The position numbers were made by a program, and so were the translations under genes. A stretch of DNA of 20,165 bases from Bacteroidales bacterium (GTDB lineage Bacteria > Bacteroidota > Bacteroidia > Bacteroidales > JAADGE01), in the NCBI GenBank assembly GCA_026987795.1, contig JALSMF010000132.1:1-20165 (forward strand). Reading direction: 5' to 3'. The notes beneath the pieces were generated by a model. That model saw nothing but the letters and a program-made list of their open reading frames with translations, was not told where the DNA came from and did not search any database. Below, one piece after another: positions 1 to 7,072 of this stretch. Within the stretch, counting starts at the first letter, position 1, and each line of letters begins with the position of its first letter.

Positions 1-78
1 TATTATTTTATATCATATATTTGTAATATTGATATAAAATAAGTAATTTTACATTGCAAAAAGTGAAATAAATGCTAT

Positions 79-135
79 ATCATTGCCGCCCGTGATTCTT
101 GAGTTTTTAAGAGTTCTCAAGAATCCGGCAATGAT
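79..135. repeat. Long bulged hairpin in the region downstream of the dipeptidase gene
   Basis: A 20-bp stem is visible in two blocks. ATCATTGCCG at 79-88 pairs with CGGCAATGAT at 126-135, and GATTCTTGAG at 94-103 pairs with CTCAAGAATC at 116-125. A 5-base bulge (89-93) sits on one side and the loop is 12 bases. It lies about 110 bases past the stop of the VanX-like gene. No T-tract follows on either strand, so it is not a standard intrinsic terminator. It could be a 3'-end-stabilising hairpin, a palindromic repeat unit, or part of a feature that continues left of the window. The rest of 1-244 holds no gene I can support. Confidence 0.6.
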
Positions 136-244
136 TTTAGTATCCGGTTGTGATAATGTGTTTCAGTTGATAAAATTAATAAAACTTTCCCTCCTTAAAC
201 GGATGCTGCCAACATTGTGCCTGACATCAGTATGTTCTGATTAT

Positions 245-922
245 TTATTTTCTGATGATACCGTATTTAGCATATTTTTTTCCTTTTTCTATTGCCCAAA
301 CAGCATTTCCGTAATCAAAATGCCAGTATTCTTTAGAATCAACTACAAATCCTTCATTCTCAAATAAATTTATAAGTAATTCTCTGTTCTTTTTTACTTG
401 CGGTGTAATATCCGGATAAAAGGGATAGCATGTTTTATTAAGCTCTAAATGTATCCCGTCATTATTGCCGAAATCCATTACACAATCTTTTTTCAAATCA
501 TAAATTAAAGCATCAACAGCTCCGCCGGTTGAATGCATTGATTCCTCTTCCGAAGCAATAAAGTAAGAAACTATTTCAGATATTTCTTCCTCTGATATAT
601 CGGGATGTTCTTTCTTTATGTTTTTTTCTCTTCTGATTCGTAAAAGTTTTTGATGTGCGAACGATCGCCATACCGAACGAATAATTAATTTTTTTTCTTC
701 ATTGTATAAAATCTTGCTTATCCGTCCTATTTTTTCATAGACAGCTTCTCTTGCCAAATATTTATAATCTTTTTTGACAGACGGTTCAAAAATTAAATTA
801 AAGTCAGAATCTTTTAAACTGATTAACGGAGAATTATCATCTTTAATGATAATAGTCGGGACAAGCTGTTTTTGGTACCTGTCTAATCGTTCTGCTAATT
901 CGCAATATCTTTCTGTAGTCAT
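245..922 (-). CDS. VanX-like D-alanyl-D-alanine dipeptidase (peptidase M15D)
   Basis: Zinc D,D-dipeptidase of 225 residues. The M15D signature is present: SMHSTGGAVD at residues 128-137 gives His130 and Asp137 as zinc ligands, and EYWH at 198-201 gives catalytic Glu198 and ligand His201. These match VanX His116, Asp123, Glu181 and His184. Arg86 in the RSVWRSF segment is the likely equivalent of the VanX active-site arginine. There is no signal peptide, so the enzyme should be cytoplasmic, as VanX is. It would hydrolyse D-Ala-D-Ala or a related D-dipeptide. It is the third gene of an operon, starting one base after the racemase stop. No vanH, vanA or vanRS gene lies nearby, so glycopeptide resistance is unlikely, and a catabolic or recycling role in a D-amino-acid pathway fits better. 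The family call is strong. The substrate is unknown. Confidence 0.88.
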   Translation of the reverse strand: MTTERYCELAERLDRYQKQLVPTIIIKDDNSPLISLKDSDFNLIFEPSVKKDYKYLAREAVYEKIGRISKILYNEEKKLIIRSVWRSFAHQKLLRIRREKNIKKEHPDISEEEISEIVSYFIASEEESMHSTGGAVDALIYDLKKDCVMDFGNNDGIHLELNKTCYPFYPDITPQVKKNRELLINLFENEGFVVDSKEYWHFDYGNAVWAIEKGKKYAKYGIIRK

Positions 923-923
923 A

Positions 924-1994
924 TTATTTATATTTTTTAATTATATAATGTGAAGTCATAGCAGCAAGTAAAGCTCCGTAATTGAGATTGAACTTAACTG
1001 TATCTCCCACTTTTAAGTCGGTTTGTTTGGCATTAATAATAATATGGTCGCTACTTGCACCGAGAATGTTAATATCCAATATAGGCGTTAAGCCGGAAAC
1101 CAAAACATCTTGCACGCCGACTCCGAGTAAAACCCTTCTTATTTTACCGATATCACGAAACTTCGGAGTATTTCCAAATGCATCCTGATAAACATCGCCA
1201 TAAGGCAAGGAGGGCTTTATTTTTGACTCAATAACCTCTGCAATCAAAGTAAATGCATTAGTAAATAACTTTGGAATAGTTTTTCTGTTAAGCGTTTCAC
1301 GACCTAAAAATATGGATTCACCAAGTCGTAAATTATTGATTTTTCCAACATCTTTTGTAGTCATAAACCAATTATAATTAGCAGAATTTCCGCCGGAAAT
1401 AAATTTTAATTTCAAATTGAATTTATTCTCAATATTTTTGGTAATTGATGACAAATCCTCCATTTTTTTATTATCGGGTTTTATTCCGCCGAAACAGGCT
1501 AAATTTGTCCCGATACCTACAAGTTTAATCCCTTTTAACTTTATTACCTTTTTAACGGTGTTTCCTAAATCCGAAGGCATAATACCTTCTCTCAAGTCAC
1601 CTAACTCCGCCATTAAAATAATTTTGTGGATTGTATTTTGTTCAACTGCAAATTTTGAAAGTTCTTTAATTACCGCAAGTTCCGAATTAAGACTAATATC
1701 GGCATATTTTACTACATCTTCGGCTTGACTTTGAATGGTTCTCAATAAAAGAAATTGTGCTTTTATATTTGCATCACGCATTTTTATAATATTGGTGATT
1801 CTTGAGTCAGCAAGGATATTTATTCCGCTATTTATCAGAGTTTTTGCAATGTTAGTATCGCCGCAAACTACTTTTGTTACGCCGGCTGCGTCTATGCCTT
1901 TTGAGCCGTAAAATTCTTTCAGTGTTTTTGCATTATGGGCAATTTTTCTGAGGTTTATCTCAATTCTCGGTGTTGTAATATCAATCATACTCAC
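924..1994 (-). CDS. PLP-dependent racemase, alanine/ornithine racemase family
   Basis: A 356-residue fold-type III PLP enzyme, a TIM barrel followed by a beta domain. The PLP lysine is Lys41 in GVTKVVCGD, following an N-terminal EINLRKIAHN strand and helix typical of this family. GDLREGI near residue 132 and ISGGNSAN near 200 resemble the alanine/ornithine racemase subgroup (Orr-like, YhfX-related) more than the housekeeping Alr or the YggS-type PLP carrier, which is much shorter. It probably inverts the alpha-carbon of a free amino acid. Alanine, ornithine, glutamate and others remain possible. Its ATG overlaps the upstream DUF1611 stop by four bases (ATGA), so the two are probably translationally coupled, and the dipeptidase follows after one base. 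The setting next to a D,D-dipeptidase suggests a catabolic rather than a wall-synthesis role, which is inference. Confidence 0.88.
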   Translation of the reverse strand: MSMIDITTPRIEINLRKIAHNAKTLKEFYGSKGIDAAGVTKVVCGDTNIAKTLINSGINILADSRITNIIKMRDANIKAQFLLLRTIQSQAEDVVKYADISLNSELAVIKELSKFAVEQNTIHKIILMAELGDLREGIMPSDLGNTVKKVIKLKGIKLVGIGTNLACFGGIKPDNKKMEDLSSITKNIENKFNLKLKFISGGNSANYNWFMTTKDVGKINNLRLGESIFLGRETLNRKTIPKLFTNAFTLIAEVIESKIKPSLPYGDVYQDAFGNTPKFRDIGKIRRVLLGVGVQDVLVSGLTPILDINILGASSDHIIINAKQTDLKVGDTVKFNLNYGALLAAMTSHYIIKKYK

Positions 1995-3055
1995 TTCTGT
2001 ATTTTCGGGAACACTTTGTATATTTTTTTAATAATTTTATCGCATCCGTACTTTAAAACATCTGTAGTCGGCAGTTTATATTTATTCTCATACTCTAATA
2101 TTGTATTTTCAAGTTCCCGGTCTGTCATATCTTCATGATTAAGTGTAATAGCAATTACTTTTGATTTTGAAAATATTTCGTTAAGCTTTATTTCATCTTT
2201 TAATTTAGGCATAGGTATTGTCGGATAATCACAATGATTCTTTCTTTTGGGCGGATGTTGCATAATTATAGCATCAGGCAATGCACCTCTAAGAATTGCA
2301 CTTGAGGATGTAAATGCAGGATGACTCAAAGCTCCTTGACCTTCAACTATAATTATATCAGGCTGTTCTGTATCAACGGCACTCACAATTGCATTTTCAA
2401 CTTCTCCTGTTGCAAAGCCCGAAGTTAAAACATCCAAAGCAATACCGTATTTTGCACCTTGAAGTAAGCCTGTTTGTCCGGTTGTTACAAAAATTGTTTT
2501 TAAACCTTGTTTTTTCAAAGATTCAACAAGTAATCGGGCTGTCGTTCTTTTTCCTACAGCACAGTCTGTTCCTGCTACAAGTATTACCGGGGTTCTGATT
2601 TCTAAAATACGCCCTGAGAATATATGGAGTTTATTTCTTGGCGGAGCTTTCCTGATATCATAAATTCGGACACCATATTCATTTGCTTTTTGAATAAATT
2701 CATCATCTTCGGTGAAATATTCCGGAAGACCATTAATAATATTCATCCCTTTTTCCATTGCAGTTATGATTATTTGTCTCTGTGTCTTGTCAATGAACGA
2801 AGCAAGCGGTGCAATACCGCCGATAAAATATTCAGGGACATAGCCTAAACTATTCAAGGCATCATCAATACTGTTAAATATTGGAATGTTATTTTTAATT
2901 CCGTCAAGATATTCTCCTGCATCCAGTCCTGTTTTTGTACTGTCTATAATTCCGACGATTTCATATCGTTCAGAATATCTGGCTAAACCATTTGCCACTT
3001 TTCCGTCTATCTTTCCAAACTCATTTTCACTGTATACTAATGCTTTTTCATTCAT
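1991..3055 (-). CDS. DUF1611 family P-loop protein (DgcN-like, putative D-amino-acid N-acetyltransferase)
   Basis: A 354-residue protein with the two-part DUF1611 architecture. The N-terminal Rossmann-like domain covers about residues 4-140 (GIIDS and IGGIAP segments). The C-terminal P-loop domain has a Walker A-like GTDCAVGKRT at 162-171, EGQGAL at 238-243 and a conserved HPPKRKNHCDY at 267-277. Members of this family called DgcN have been described as D-glutamate N-acetyltransferases that work with the N-acetyl-D-glutamate racemase DgcA, although the P-loop originally suggested a nucleotide-dependent enzyme. Here no DgcA-like (enolase-fold) gene is adjacent. A PLP racemase and a VanX-like dipeptidase take its place. 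It is the first gene of the operon, with the racemase start overlapping its stop. Family membership is clear. The substrate and the use of acetyl-CoA are inferred from relatives. Confidence 0.85.
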   Translation of the reverse strand: MNEKALVYSENEFGKIDGKVANGLARYSERYEIVGIIDSTKTGLDAGEYLDGIKNNIPIFNSIDDALNSLGYVPEYFIGGIAPLASFIDKTQRQIIITAMEKGMNIINGLPEYFTEDDEFIQKANEYGVRIYDIRKAPPRNKLHIFSGRILEIRTPVILVAGTDCAVGKRTTARLLVESLKKQGLKTIFVTTGQTGLLQGAKYGIALDVLTSGFATGEVENAIVSAVDTEQPDIIIVEGQGALSHPAFTSSSAILRGALPDAIIMQHPPKRKNHCDYPTIPMPKLKDEIKLNEIFSKSKVIAITLNHEDMTDRELENTILEYENKYKLPTTDVLKYGCDKIIKKIYKVFPKIQK

Positions 3056-3094
3056 AATTTATTTCTTAATTTTTATTAATTTATTTGCACTTAT

Positions 3095-3120
3095 AGAGGC
3101 ATATAAATTTATAAGCCTCT
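3095..3120. promoter_or_regulatory. 26-base near-perfect palindrome in the leader of the D-amino-acid operon
   Basis: AGAGGC at 3095-3100 and GCCTCT at 3115-3120 flank an AT-rich centre that is itself palindromic except for one mismatched pair. It lies 40 bases upstream of the DUF1611 start codon. A short T-rich run (CTTTTG) follows on the plus strand, so it may be a weak terminator for rightward transcription. On the minus strand it would be a leader hairpin or an operator. No TAnnTTTG element was found close to this gene. Confidence 0.5.
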
Positions 3121-3137
3121 CTTTTGTGCTGTTTCTG

Positions 3138-3296
3138 CAAATTGGTTTAGCGACCTGTTAGTAGTGAATTTCCTGAAAGGGCGAGAGTGCAAAGCACGGA
3201 GCAATTTCGGTCAGATTTATCTGAATGTCAATCAATATCGGGTTATGAGCAGTGCGCTTAACATACACACTCTCAAATCCGCAAAGTAGCCAATTT
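3138..3296. repeat. Structured intergenic element with nested inverted repeats
   Basis: Outer arms AAATTGG (3139-3145) and CCAATTT (3290-3296) enclose inner arms GAGAGTG (3183-3189) and CACTCTC (3268-3274). Between them are two small perfect hairpins: GTGC-AAA-GCAC at 3187-3197, which shares three bases with the left inner arm, and TCAGAT-TT-ATCTGA at 3211-3224. The base composition is also less AT-rich than the surrounding spacer. No open reading frame fits. It may be a dispersed palindromic repeat or small MITE-like element, as is common between Bacteroidota genes, or a structured small RNA. Only this one copy is in the window. Confidence 0.45.
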
Positions 3297-3300
3297 CTTT

Positions 3301-3636
3301 AATTTGGTAAATATAGCATTTTAAAACGTCAAACCGAAAAAATAGAGGTATTAATTACTTTTTGTAAGTTTTTATTTGTGATTTTTTCCTTATTAATTTT
3401 AATATTTTGTAGGTGTTATATAAAAAGTTGTCTTAACAAAGGGGGGAAGCATACTTTTCCCTGAGAGTTAAATTTATTCTTTCGGTTAAAAACTAATTGA
3501 TAAGTTGCTTTCATATATACAGCTAAAACAAAAAAGTAAAACAAGGTAAAACATTTATCTGCAGATTTATGTTTTTTTGGCGAATATGTCAAATATGGCG
3601 AAAATTATTTTTTGTATAAAACCCTTTGAAACACAG
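3301..3636. other. AT-rich spacer, no gene recognised
   Basis: This stretch between the structured element and the tRNA terminator has no credible coding frame, no RNA gene I recognise and no exact TAnnTTTG promoter element. The one notable item is the 13-mer AAAAGTTGTCTTA at 3423-3435, which recurs exactly at 16898-16910 inside a dyad between the macroglobulin and NRAMP genes. Confidence 0.5.
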
Positions 3637-3637
3637 A

Positions 3638-3670
3638 AAAAGGCAGTATTCACCGGAAATACTGCCTTTT
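3638..3670 (-). terminator. Intrinsic terminator of the tRNA-Thr transcript
   Basis: A 13-bp perfect stem, AAAAGGCAGTATT at 3638-3650 with AATACTGCCTTTT at 3658-3670, encloses a 7-base loop. On the minus strand a T-run follows (plus-strand A's at 3637-3641). It starts 18 bases downstream of the tRNA 3' end. Confidence 0.8.
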
Positions 3671-3688
3671 CTACTAATATGTTCTGCG

Positions 3689-3761
3689 AGCCATCCACGG
3701 GACTCGAACCCGCGACCTGCTCATTACGAGTGAGCTGCTCTACCGGCTGAGCTAAGATGGC
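3689..3761 (-). tRNA. tRNA-Thr (anticodon CGT)
   Basis: A complete 73-base cloverleaf reads on the minus strand. The acceptor arms are GCCATCT and GGATGGC with one G-T pair, followed by discriminator T. The D-arm is GCTCAGCCGGTAGAGC. The anticodon stem GCTCA/TGAGC holds loop CTCGTAA, giving anticodon CGT (plus strand 3726-3728) for ACG threonine codons. The T-arm is GCGGG-TTCGAGT-CCCGT. CCA is not encoded, so it must be added after transcription. It is flanked by its own promoter element and terminator and is probably a single-gene unit. Confidence 0.96.
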
Positions 3762-3768
3762 AGTGCGG

Positions 3769-3776
3769 CAAAAGTA
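3769..3776 (-). promoter_or_regulatory. Bacteroidota -7 element upstream of tRNA-Thr
   Basis: TACTTTTG on the minus strand matches TAnnTTTG. It ends eight bases before the mature 5' end of the tRNA, the expected distance for a transcript starting just ahead of the tRNA. No TTG at the usual -33 position is obvious. Confidence 0.5.
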
Positions 3777-3820
3777 AAAAAAAATAAAATTATCGGAAAT
3801 TTTTTATCCCGAAAAATAAA

Positions 3821-3840
3821 AAGAGGCAATTATGCCTCTT
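3821..3840 (-). terminator. Intrinsic terminator of the universal stress protein gene
   Basis: AAGAGGCA (3821-3828) and TGCCTCTT (3833-3840) form an 8-bp perfect stem with loop ATTA. The minus strand continues as CTCTTTTTATTTTTC, a good U-tract. It lies 25 bases past the stop codon and also separates this operon from the tRNA unit. Confidence 0.85.
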
Positions 3841-3865
3841 CAGAAAGCTTTTTAACCCTGATAAA

Positions 3866-4720
3866 TTACCAACTTTTTGCCCAGGTGGTTTTTTTAGTAT
3901 CAACAGGATTAATACAGATAACCGGAATTTGTGAAGAGTTATAAATTATTTGCTCATCCCACGAACTGAAAAAGAATGTTTTGTCTTTGTTTATCAGAGT
4001 CATAATTAAGTCGGCTTTATTTTCTACGGCATAATCAATAACTTGCTTTGCAAAATTGCCTGCCTCCGGAGATGATACTTTATCTACAAATTTAACACCG
4101 TATTCTGTTAAAATATTTTTAATTTGCTTTGTAACGTTCATTATTTTCGTTTTATGATATTTTTCCGACTCAAATTTCGGAATCAGGTGTATAACTGCAT
4201 CAAAAACTTTTGCCATTGCAATTGCCCAGTTAACTTTTTGTCTGTCTTCTGTGTTTGCCGTTATCGGAAATATTATATTTTTATATCCCGAAGCTTTTGA
4301 CTCTTTTTGTACAACTACGGTGGGCGTATTTGTCATAGAAACTATTTTAAGAACATAGCTCCCTGCTATTTTTTGAAAACCCATTTTTCCGTGTGTCCCG
4401 AGAATTATTAATTTCGATTTTATACGATCGTTAACTTCTTTAATTTTTTCAAACAGATTCCCGTTTTCTATCAGAGTATCTACTGATATACCGTATTTTT
4501 TAATATATTTATCGGCAATTTCCTTGAGCATAATTTCAAGATTGCTAGCTTCAAGGTTGTTTTTTTGAAGATATTTTTCCGTATCTTTATCAAACACATG
4601 TAAAAGCCATACCTGACTTTTTAAAGCTTTAGCCAAAACCATACCGTGTTCTGTTGCGTTGTTGCAAACTTCCGAAAAATCAGTAGGTATTAAAATTACA
4701 TTTTGTGTATTTGCTTTCAT
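3866..4720 (-). CDS. Tandem-domain universal stress protein (UspA family)
   Basis: A 284-residue cytoplasmic protein with two Usp domains, roughly residues 6-138 and 146-272. The first begins with VILIPTDFSE, the usual strand with its ATP-contacting Asp, and ends with GTHGKMGFQKIAGS at 108-121. That segment is the Gx2G...GS nucleotide-binding loop with the spacing one residue shorter than the textbook Gx2Gx9G(S/T). The second domain starts at NIIFPITAN and has no clear glycine loop (TLINKDKTFFFSSW), so only the first half probably binds ATP. Tandem Usps are common in Bacteroidota and are linked to stress survival. The specific role is unknown. It follows the CYTH-HD gene by 92 bases on the same strand and may be part of that operon or have its own promoter. 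Confidence 0.9.
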   Translation of the reverse strand: MKANTQNVILIPTDFSEVCNNATEHGMVLAKALKSQVWLLHVFDKDTEKYLQKNNLEASNLEIMLKEIADKYIKKYGISVDTLIENGNLFEKIKEVNDRIKSKLIILGTHGKMGFQKIAGSYVLKIVSMTNTPTVVVQKESKASGYKNIIFPITANTEDRQKVNWAIAMAKVFDAVIHLIPKFESEKYHKTKIMNVTKQIKNILTEYGVKFVDKVSSPEAGNFAKQVIDYAVENKADLIMTLINKDKTFFFSSWDEQIIYNSSQIPVICINPVDTKKTTWAKSW

Positions 4721-4812
4721 AATATCAAGATTTAAAAGTTTCTCATTCCAAAATGCAATATAAACAATTTAAGAAGGTTTTGCAAATATTTTCTTGTTTT
4801 TTAGAATATAAA

Positions 4813-5754
4813 TTATGCAAATATATTTTCAATAAGGATCAAAGATGTTTTTGTTTTGAAAATATTTTTTTTAACGTCTGATAAAATGTTTTCAGGCTCG
4901 TTACCTTCTTCAAAATTTACAAGAAAATCTGCCTCAACCAGAATTTGAAAATCAATACCGTCAATTTTATTGTAAGAATGGTGATTGGCAATAATAAATA
5001 AGATTCGGTCTTTAATTTTTTCGGGAATATTAAAATCTGAGAGTATGTTTTTTGCAACGACAGGGCTTTCAATTTCCTGATACTTGCCGGCTGTTGAGCC
5101 GTATTTTTTTTCGCAAATTTTTATTCCTATATCGTGCAAAAGTCCGCAAATTTCTGTTGTTTGCCGGTCTTCAAAAGAAATGTTTTCGAGTTTGCCGATA
5201 GTTTGTGCATAAGTAAAAACTTTAAGGGCATGATTAATTCGTCTGACATCATTCCCGAAATAAGAAATCATTCTTTTTGTAATTTCAGGGATAATATCTG
5301 TGTTTTTCGATAACTCAGAATTGTAATATTTTTTATTTCCGGTTACTTCTCTGCCTAACCAATTCGGTTTTATGAAATTTTCATCGGCATTTTCAAGTTC
5401 AATTTCAGCAATAATGAGCCCTTTATATTTTCCCTCGAAAACGTCAACTTCAAAAATATGCTTTCCTGCCGGAATATAGTATCTTGTTTTTTTGATTATA
5501 TCCGGCAGGCATAAATCTAATAATTGTAACGCATCTTGTTTGTTTATTTCTTTTTCATATTCAAATCTTTCAGTGCCTTTATTTACGGAAATTCCTTTAA
5601 CGGTAATGAATGCTTTTTCGTCTTTTATACGAATTCTCACAGTTCTTCGCGGATCTTTAGATAAATACCCCTGAACTATTTTTGATGAACTTTCAGCTTC
5701 TTTAATGAAGTCATTATTTAAAACCAAAAATTTACGTTCAATTTCTTTATTCAT
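4813..5754 (-). CDS. CYTH-HD fusion protein (triphosphate tunnel phosphatase domain plus HD phosphohydrolase domain)
   Basis: A 313-residue protein with two catalytic-looking domains. Residues 1-150 are a CYTH domain: ExExK (Glu4, Glu6, Lys8), basic strand TVRIRI (Arg40, Arg42), TVKG (Lys53) and acidic AEIEL (Glu117, Glu119). This pattern is seen in inorganic triphosphatases and ThTPase-like enzymes. Residues 165-280 are an HD domain with a full metal set: His175, His207-Asp208 in LLHDIG, His258-His259 and Asp276. HD domains hydrolyse phosphomonoesters or nucleotides. No signal peptide or membrane segment is present, so it is cytosolic. The start overlaps the end of the M48 protease gene by 8 bases, suggesting translational coupling. 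CYTH proteins of this N-terminal type usually stand alone, so the fusion hints at a two-step phosphohydrolase. The substrate is unknown. Confidence 0.87.
   Translation of the reverse strand: MNKEIERKFLVLNNDFIKEAESSSKIVQGYLSKDPRRTVRIRIKDEKAFITVKGISVNKGTERFEYEKEINKQDALQLLDLCLPDIIKKTRYYIPAGKHIFEVDVFEGKYKGLIIAEIELENADENFIKPNWLGREVTGNKKYYNSELSKNTDIIPEITKRMISYFGNDVRRINHALKVFTYAQTIGKLENISFEDRQTTEICGLLHDIGIKICEKKYGSTAGKYQEIESPVVAKNILSDFNIPEKIKDRILFIIANHHSYNKIDGIDFQILVEADFLVNFEEGNEPENILSDVKKNIFKTKTSLILIENIFA
4818..4825 (-). promoter_or_regulatory. Possible -7 element for the universal stress protein gene
   Basis: TATATTTG on the minus strand matches TAnnTTTG and lies inside the last codons of the CYTH-HD gene, 98 bases before the Usp start. 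A TTG lies upstream (minus strand, 4842-4840), but the spacing is only about 14 bases, shorter than usual. The call is weak because AT-rich DNA yields chance matches. Confidence 0.25.
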
Positions 5755-6979
5755 TATTCAGAGCTTTAATTCTTTGATAAAGAGTGGGGTGGGAGTAATT
5801 AAAGAAAACAAACCAAGGATGCGGAGTGAGGTTACTCAAATTTTTTGCTGTTAGTTTTTTAAGTCCTGAAATCAGCCCTTTTGCTTGCTCGTATCTTTTT
5901 GCAAAGGCATCGGCTTCGTATTCATTTTTACGAGATACCGCATTCATAAACAAGCTTGTAACGGTTGATACAGGACTGTAAAGAATAACGAATGCAATCA
6001 ATCCGAGTTGAAAATATGTTTTTTCGGAGCCCATTGCTTTTGAAAGTTCCGGATTGTCGACAAGCAGCGAAAATATATAAAACATAATTCCGCTTTGTAT
6101 AACAGATGCAATAATATTGCTTATCGTATGTTTATGCTTATAATGCCCTGTTTCATGGGCTAAAACGGCAATTATTTCATCAGTTGTAAGGTCGTTAATT
6201 AAAGTATCATATAAAACAATACGTTTTTTCGGTCCGAGTCCGCTGAAATAAGCATTAGCTTTTGTCGAACGTTTTGAACCGTCAATAACATAAATATCAT
6301 TTAATCTAAAGCCCGCTTTTTCGGCAAATTTTTCTATGGATTGTCGTAATTCACCGTCTTCCAAAGGTGTTTGCCTGTTAAATAAGGGTACGATTATATC
6401 AGAATAGAACATTGTCATAAATATTGAAAACAGGCTTACGGTAATCCAGGCATATATCCAAAACATATCTTCAGTTTTAAGGTAAAACCAAACGATAAGG
6501 GCAAGCAAACCTCCGCCTATTAAGGCACCTATAAACCATCCTTTAATTTTATCCGTAATAAATGCTTTTATACTTGTTTTATTAAAACCGAACTTTTCCT
6601 CAATAACAAAAACGGAATAAACAGCAAAAGGTGTTGTTATAATATCAGAAACAAATAAAAGTATACCGAAAAAAATTAATACCTGAATAATTTGATTATC
6701 CGAAAATGAGAGGGCGATTTCATTTATATAATTAAAACCGCCGAAAAAAAGCATACTTAAAGTAAGTAACAGTACAAAAGCAGAACTGTAAAACGAAAGT
6801 TTAGAATTCTGCTTTCCGTATTCCTGAGATTTTTTGTATTTTTGATTGTCATATATGCCTTCGAGTTCAGGCGGGATATTTTTATTGCGGTATTTTGTAT
6901 TTAAAAAATCAATGTATTGTGAAAGAATATAAGAAAATACTAAAATACCGATAATAAGATAAAAAACTGTATTATACAT
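5747..6979 (-). CDS. M48A family CaaX-type (Ste24-like) membrane metallopeptidase
   Basis: A 410-residue integral membrane zinc protease. HETGH at residues 275-279 provides the zinc-binding HExxH, and NEYEAD at 352-357 provides the third ligand, Glu353. About seven hydrophobic segments are visible: near the N-terminus (VFYLIIGILVFSYILSQYI), around 65-85, 95-120, 150-170 and 175-200, then two after the active site. This is the Ste24p layout. The length is close to that of bacterial Ste24 homologues. It should sit in the cytoplasmic membrane with the active site facing a membrane-enclosed chamber. Bacteria lack prenylated CaaX substrates, and homologues are linked to membrane protein quality control. 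It is the first gene of an operon with the CYTH-HD gene and is divergent from the lipoprotein gene across a 93-base region. Confidence 0.93.
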   Translation of the reverse strand: MYNTVFYLIIGILVFSYILSQYIDFLNTKYRNKNIPPELEGIYDNQKYKKSQEYGKQNSKLSFYSSAFVLLLTLSMLFFGGFNYINEIALSFSDNQIIQVLIFFGILLFVSDIITTPFAVYSVFVIEEKFGFNKTSIKAFITDKIKGWFIGALIGGGLLALIVWFYLKTEDMFWIYAWITVSLFSIFMTMFYSDIIVPLFNRQTPLEDGELRQSIEKFAEKAGFRLNDIYVIDGSKRSTKANAYFSGLGPKKRIVLYDTLINDLTTDEIIAVLAHETGHYKHKHTISNIIASVIQSGIMFYIFSLLVDNPELSKAMGSEKTYFQLGLIAFVILYSPVSTVTSLFMNAVSRKNEYEADAFAKRYEQAKGLISGLKKLTAKNLSNLTPHPWFVFFNYSHPTLYQRIKALNNE

Positions 6980-6997
6980 TTCGGTGTATTTTTATGT

Positions 6998-7005
6998 TAA
7001 GTTTG
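6998..7005 (+). promoter_or_regulatory. -7 element for the putative lipoprotein gene
   Basis: TAAGTTTG matches TAnnTTTG and lies 67 bases before the start codon. It directly abuts an oppositely oriented element at 7006-7013, so the two together form a divergent promoter core. No TTG is visible at the usual -33 position. Confidence 0.4.
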
Positions 7006-7013
7006 CAAAGTTA
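7006..7013 (-). promoter_or_regulatory. -7 element for the M48-CYTH-HD operon
   Basis: TAACTTTG on the minus strand matches TAnnTTTG and would give a start of transcription about 20 bases ahead of the protease ATG. A TTG occurs upstream (minus strand, 7041-7039), but the spacing of about 25 bases is long. Confidence 0.4.
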
Positions 7014-7072
7014 AAAACTATATTTTAAATTTTCCTGTCAAAAATTTATCTTGTGCCTTAAATTGAAAACAG

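Noticed and set aside
83..367. Plus-strand open frame of 94 codons at the left edge
   Set aside because: It overlaps the well-supported VanX-like gene on the other strand and runs through the hairpin at 79-135. It has low-complexity hydrophobic content and no family resemblance.
245..922. Glycopeptide-resistance gene vanX
   Set aside because: The catalytic motif is shared, but no vanH, vanA or vanRS gene is present and the operon partners point to D-amino-acid metabolism.
3545..3610. Short direct repeats (GTAAAACA twice, TGGCGAA twice) in the AT-rich spacer
   Set aside because: They are too few, too short and irregular for a CRISPR array or iteron set.
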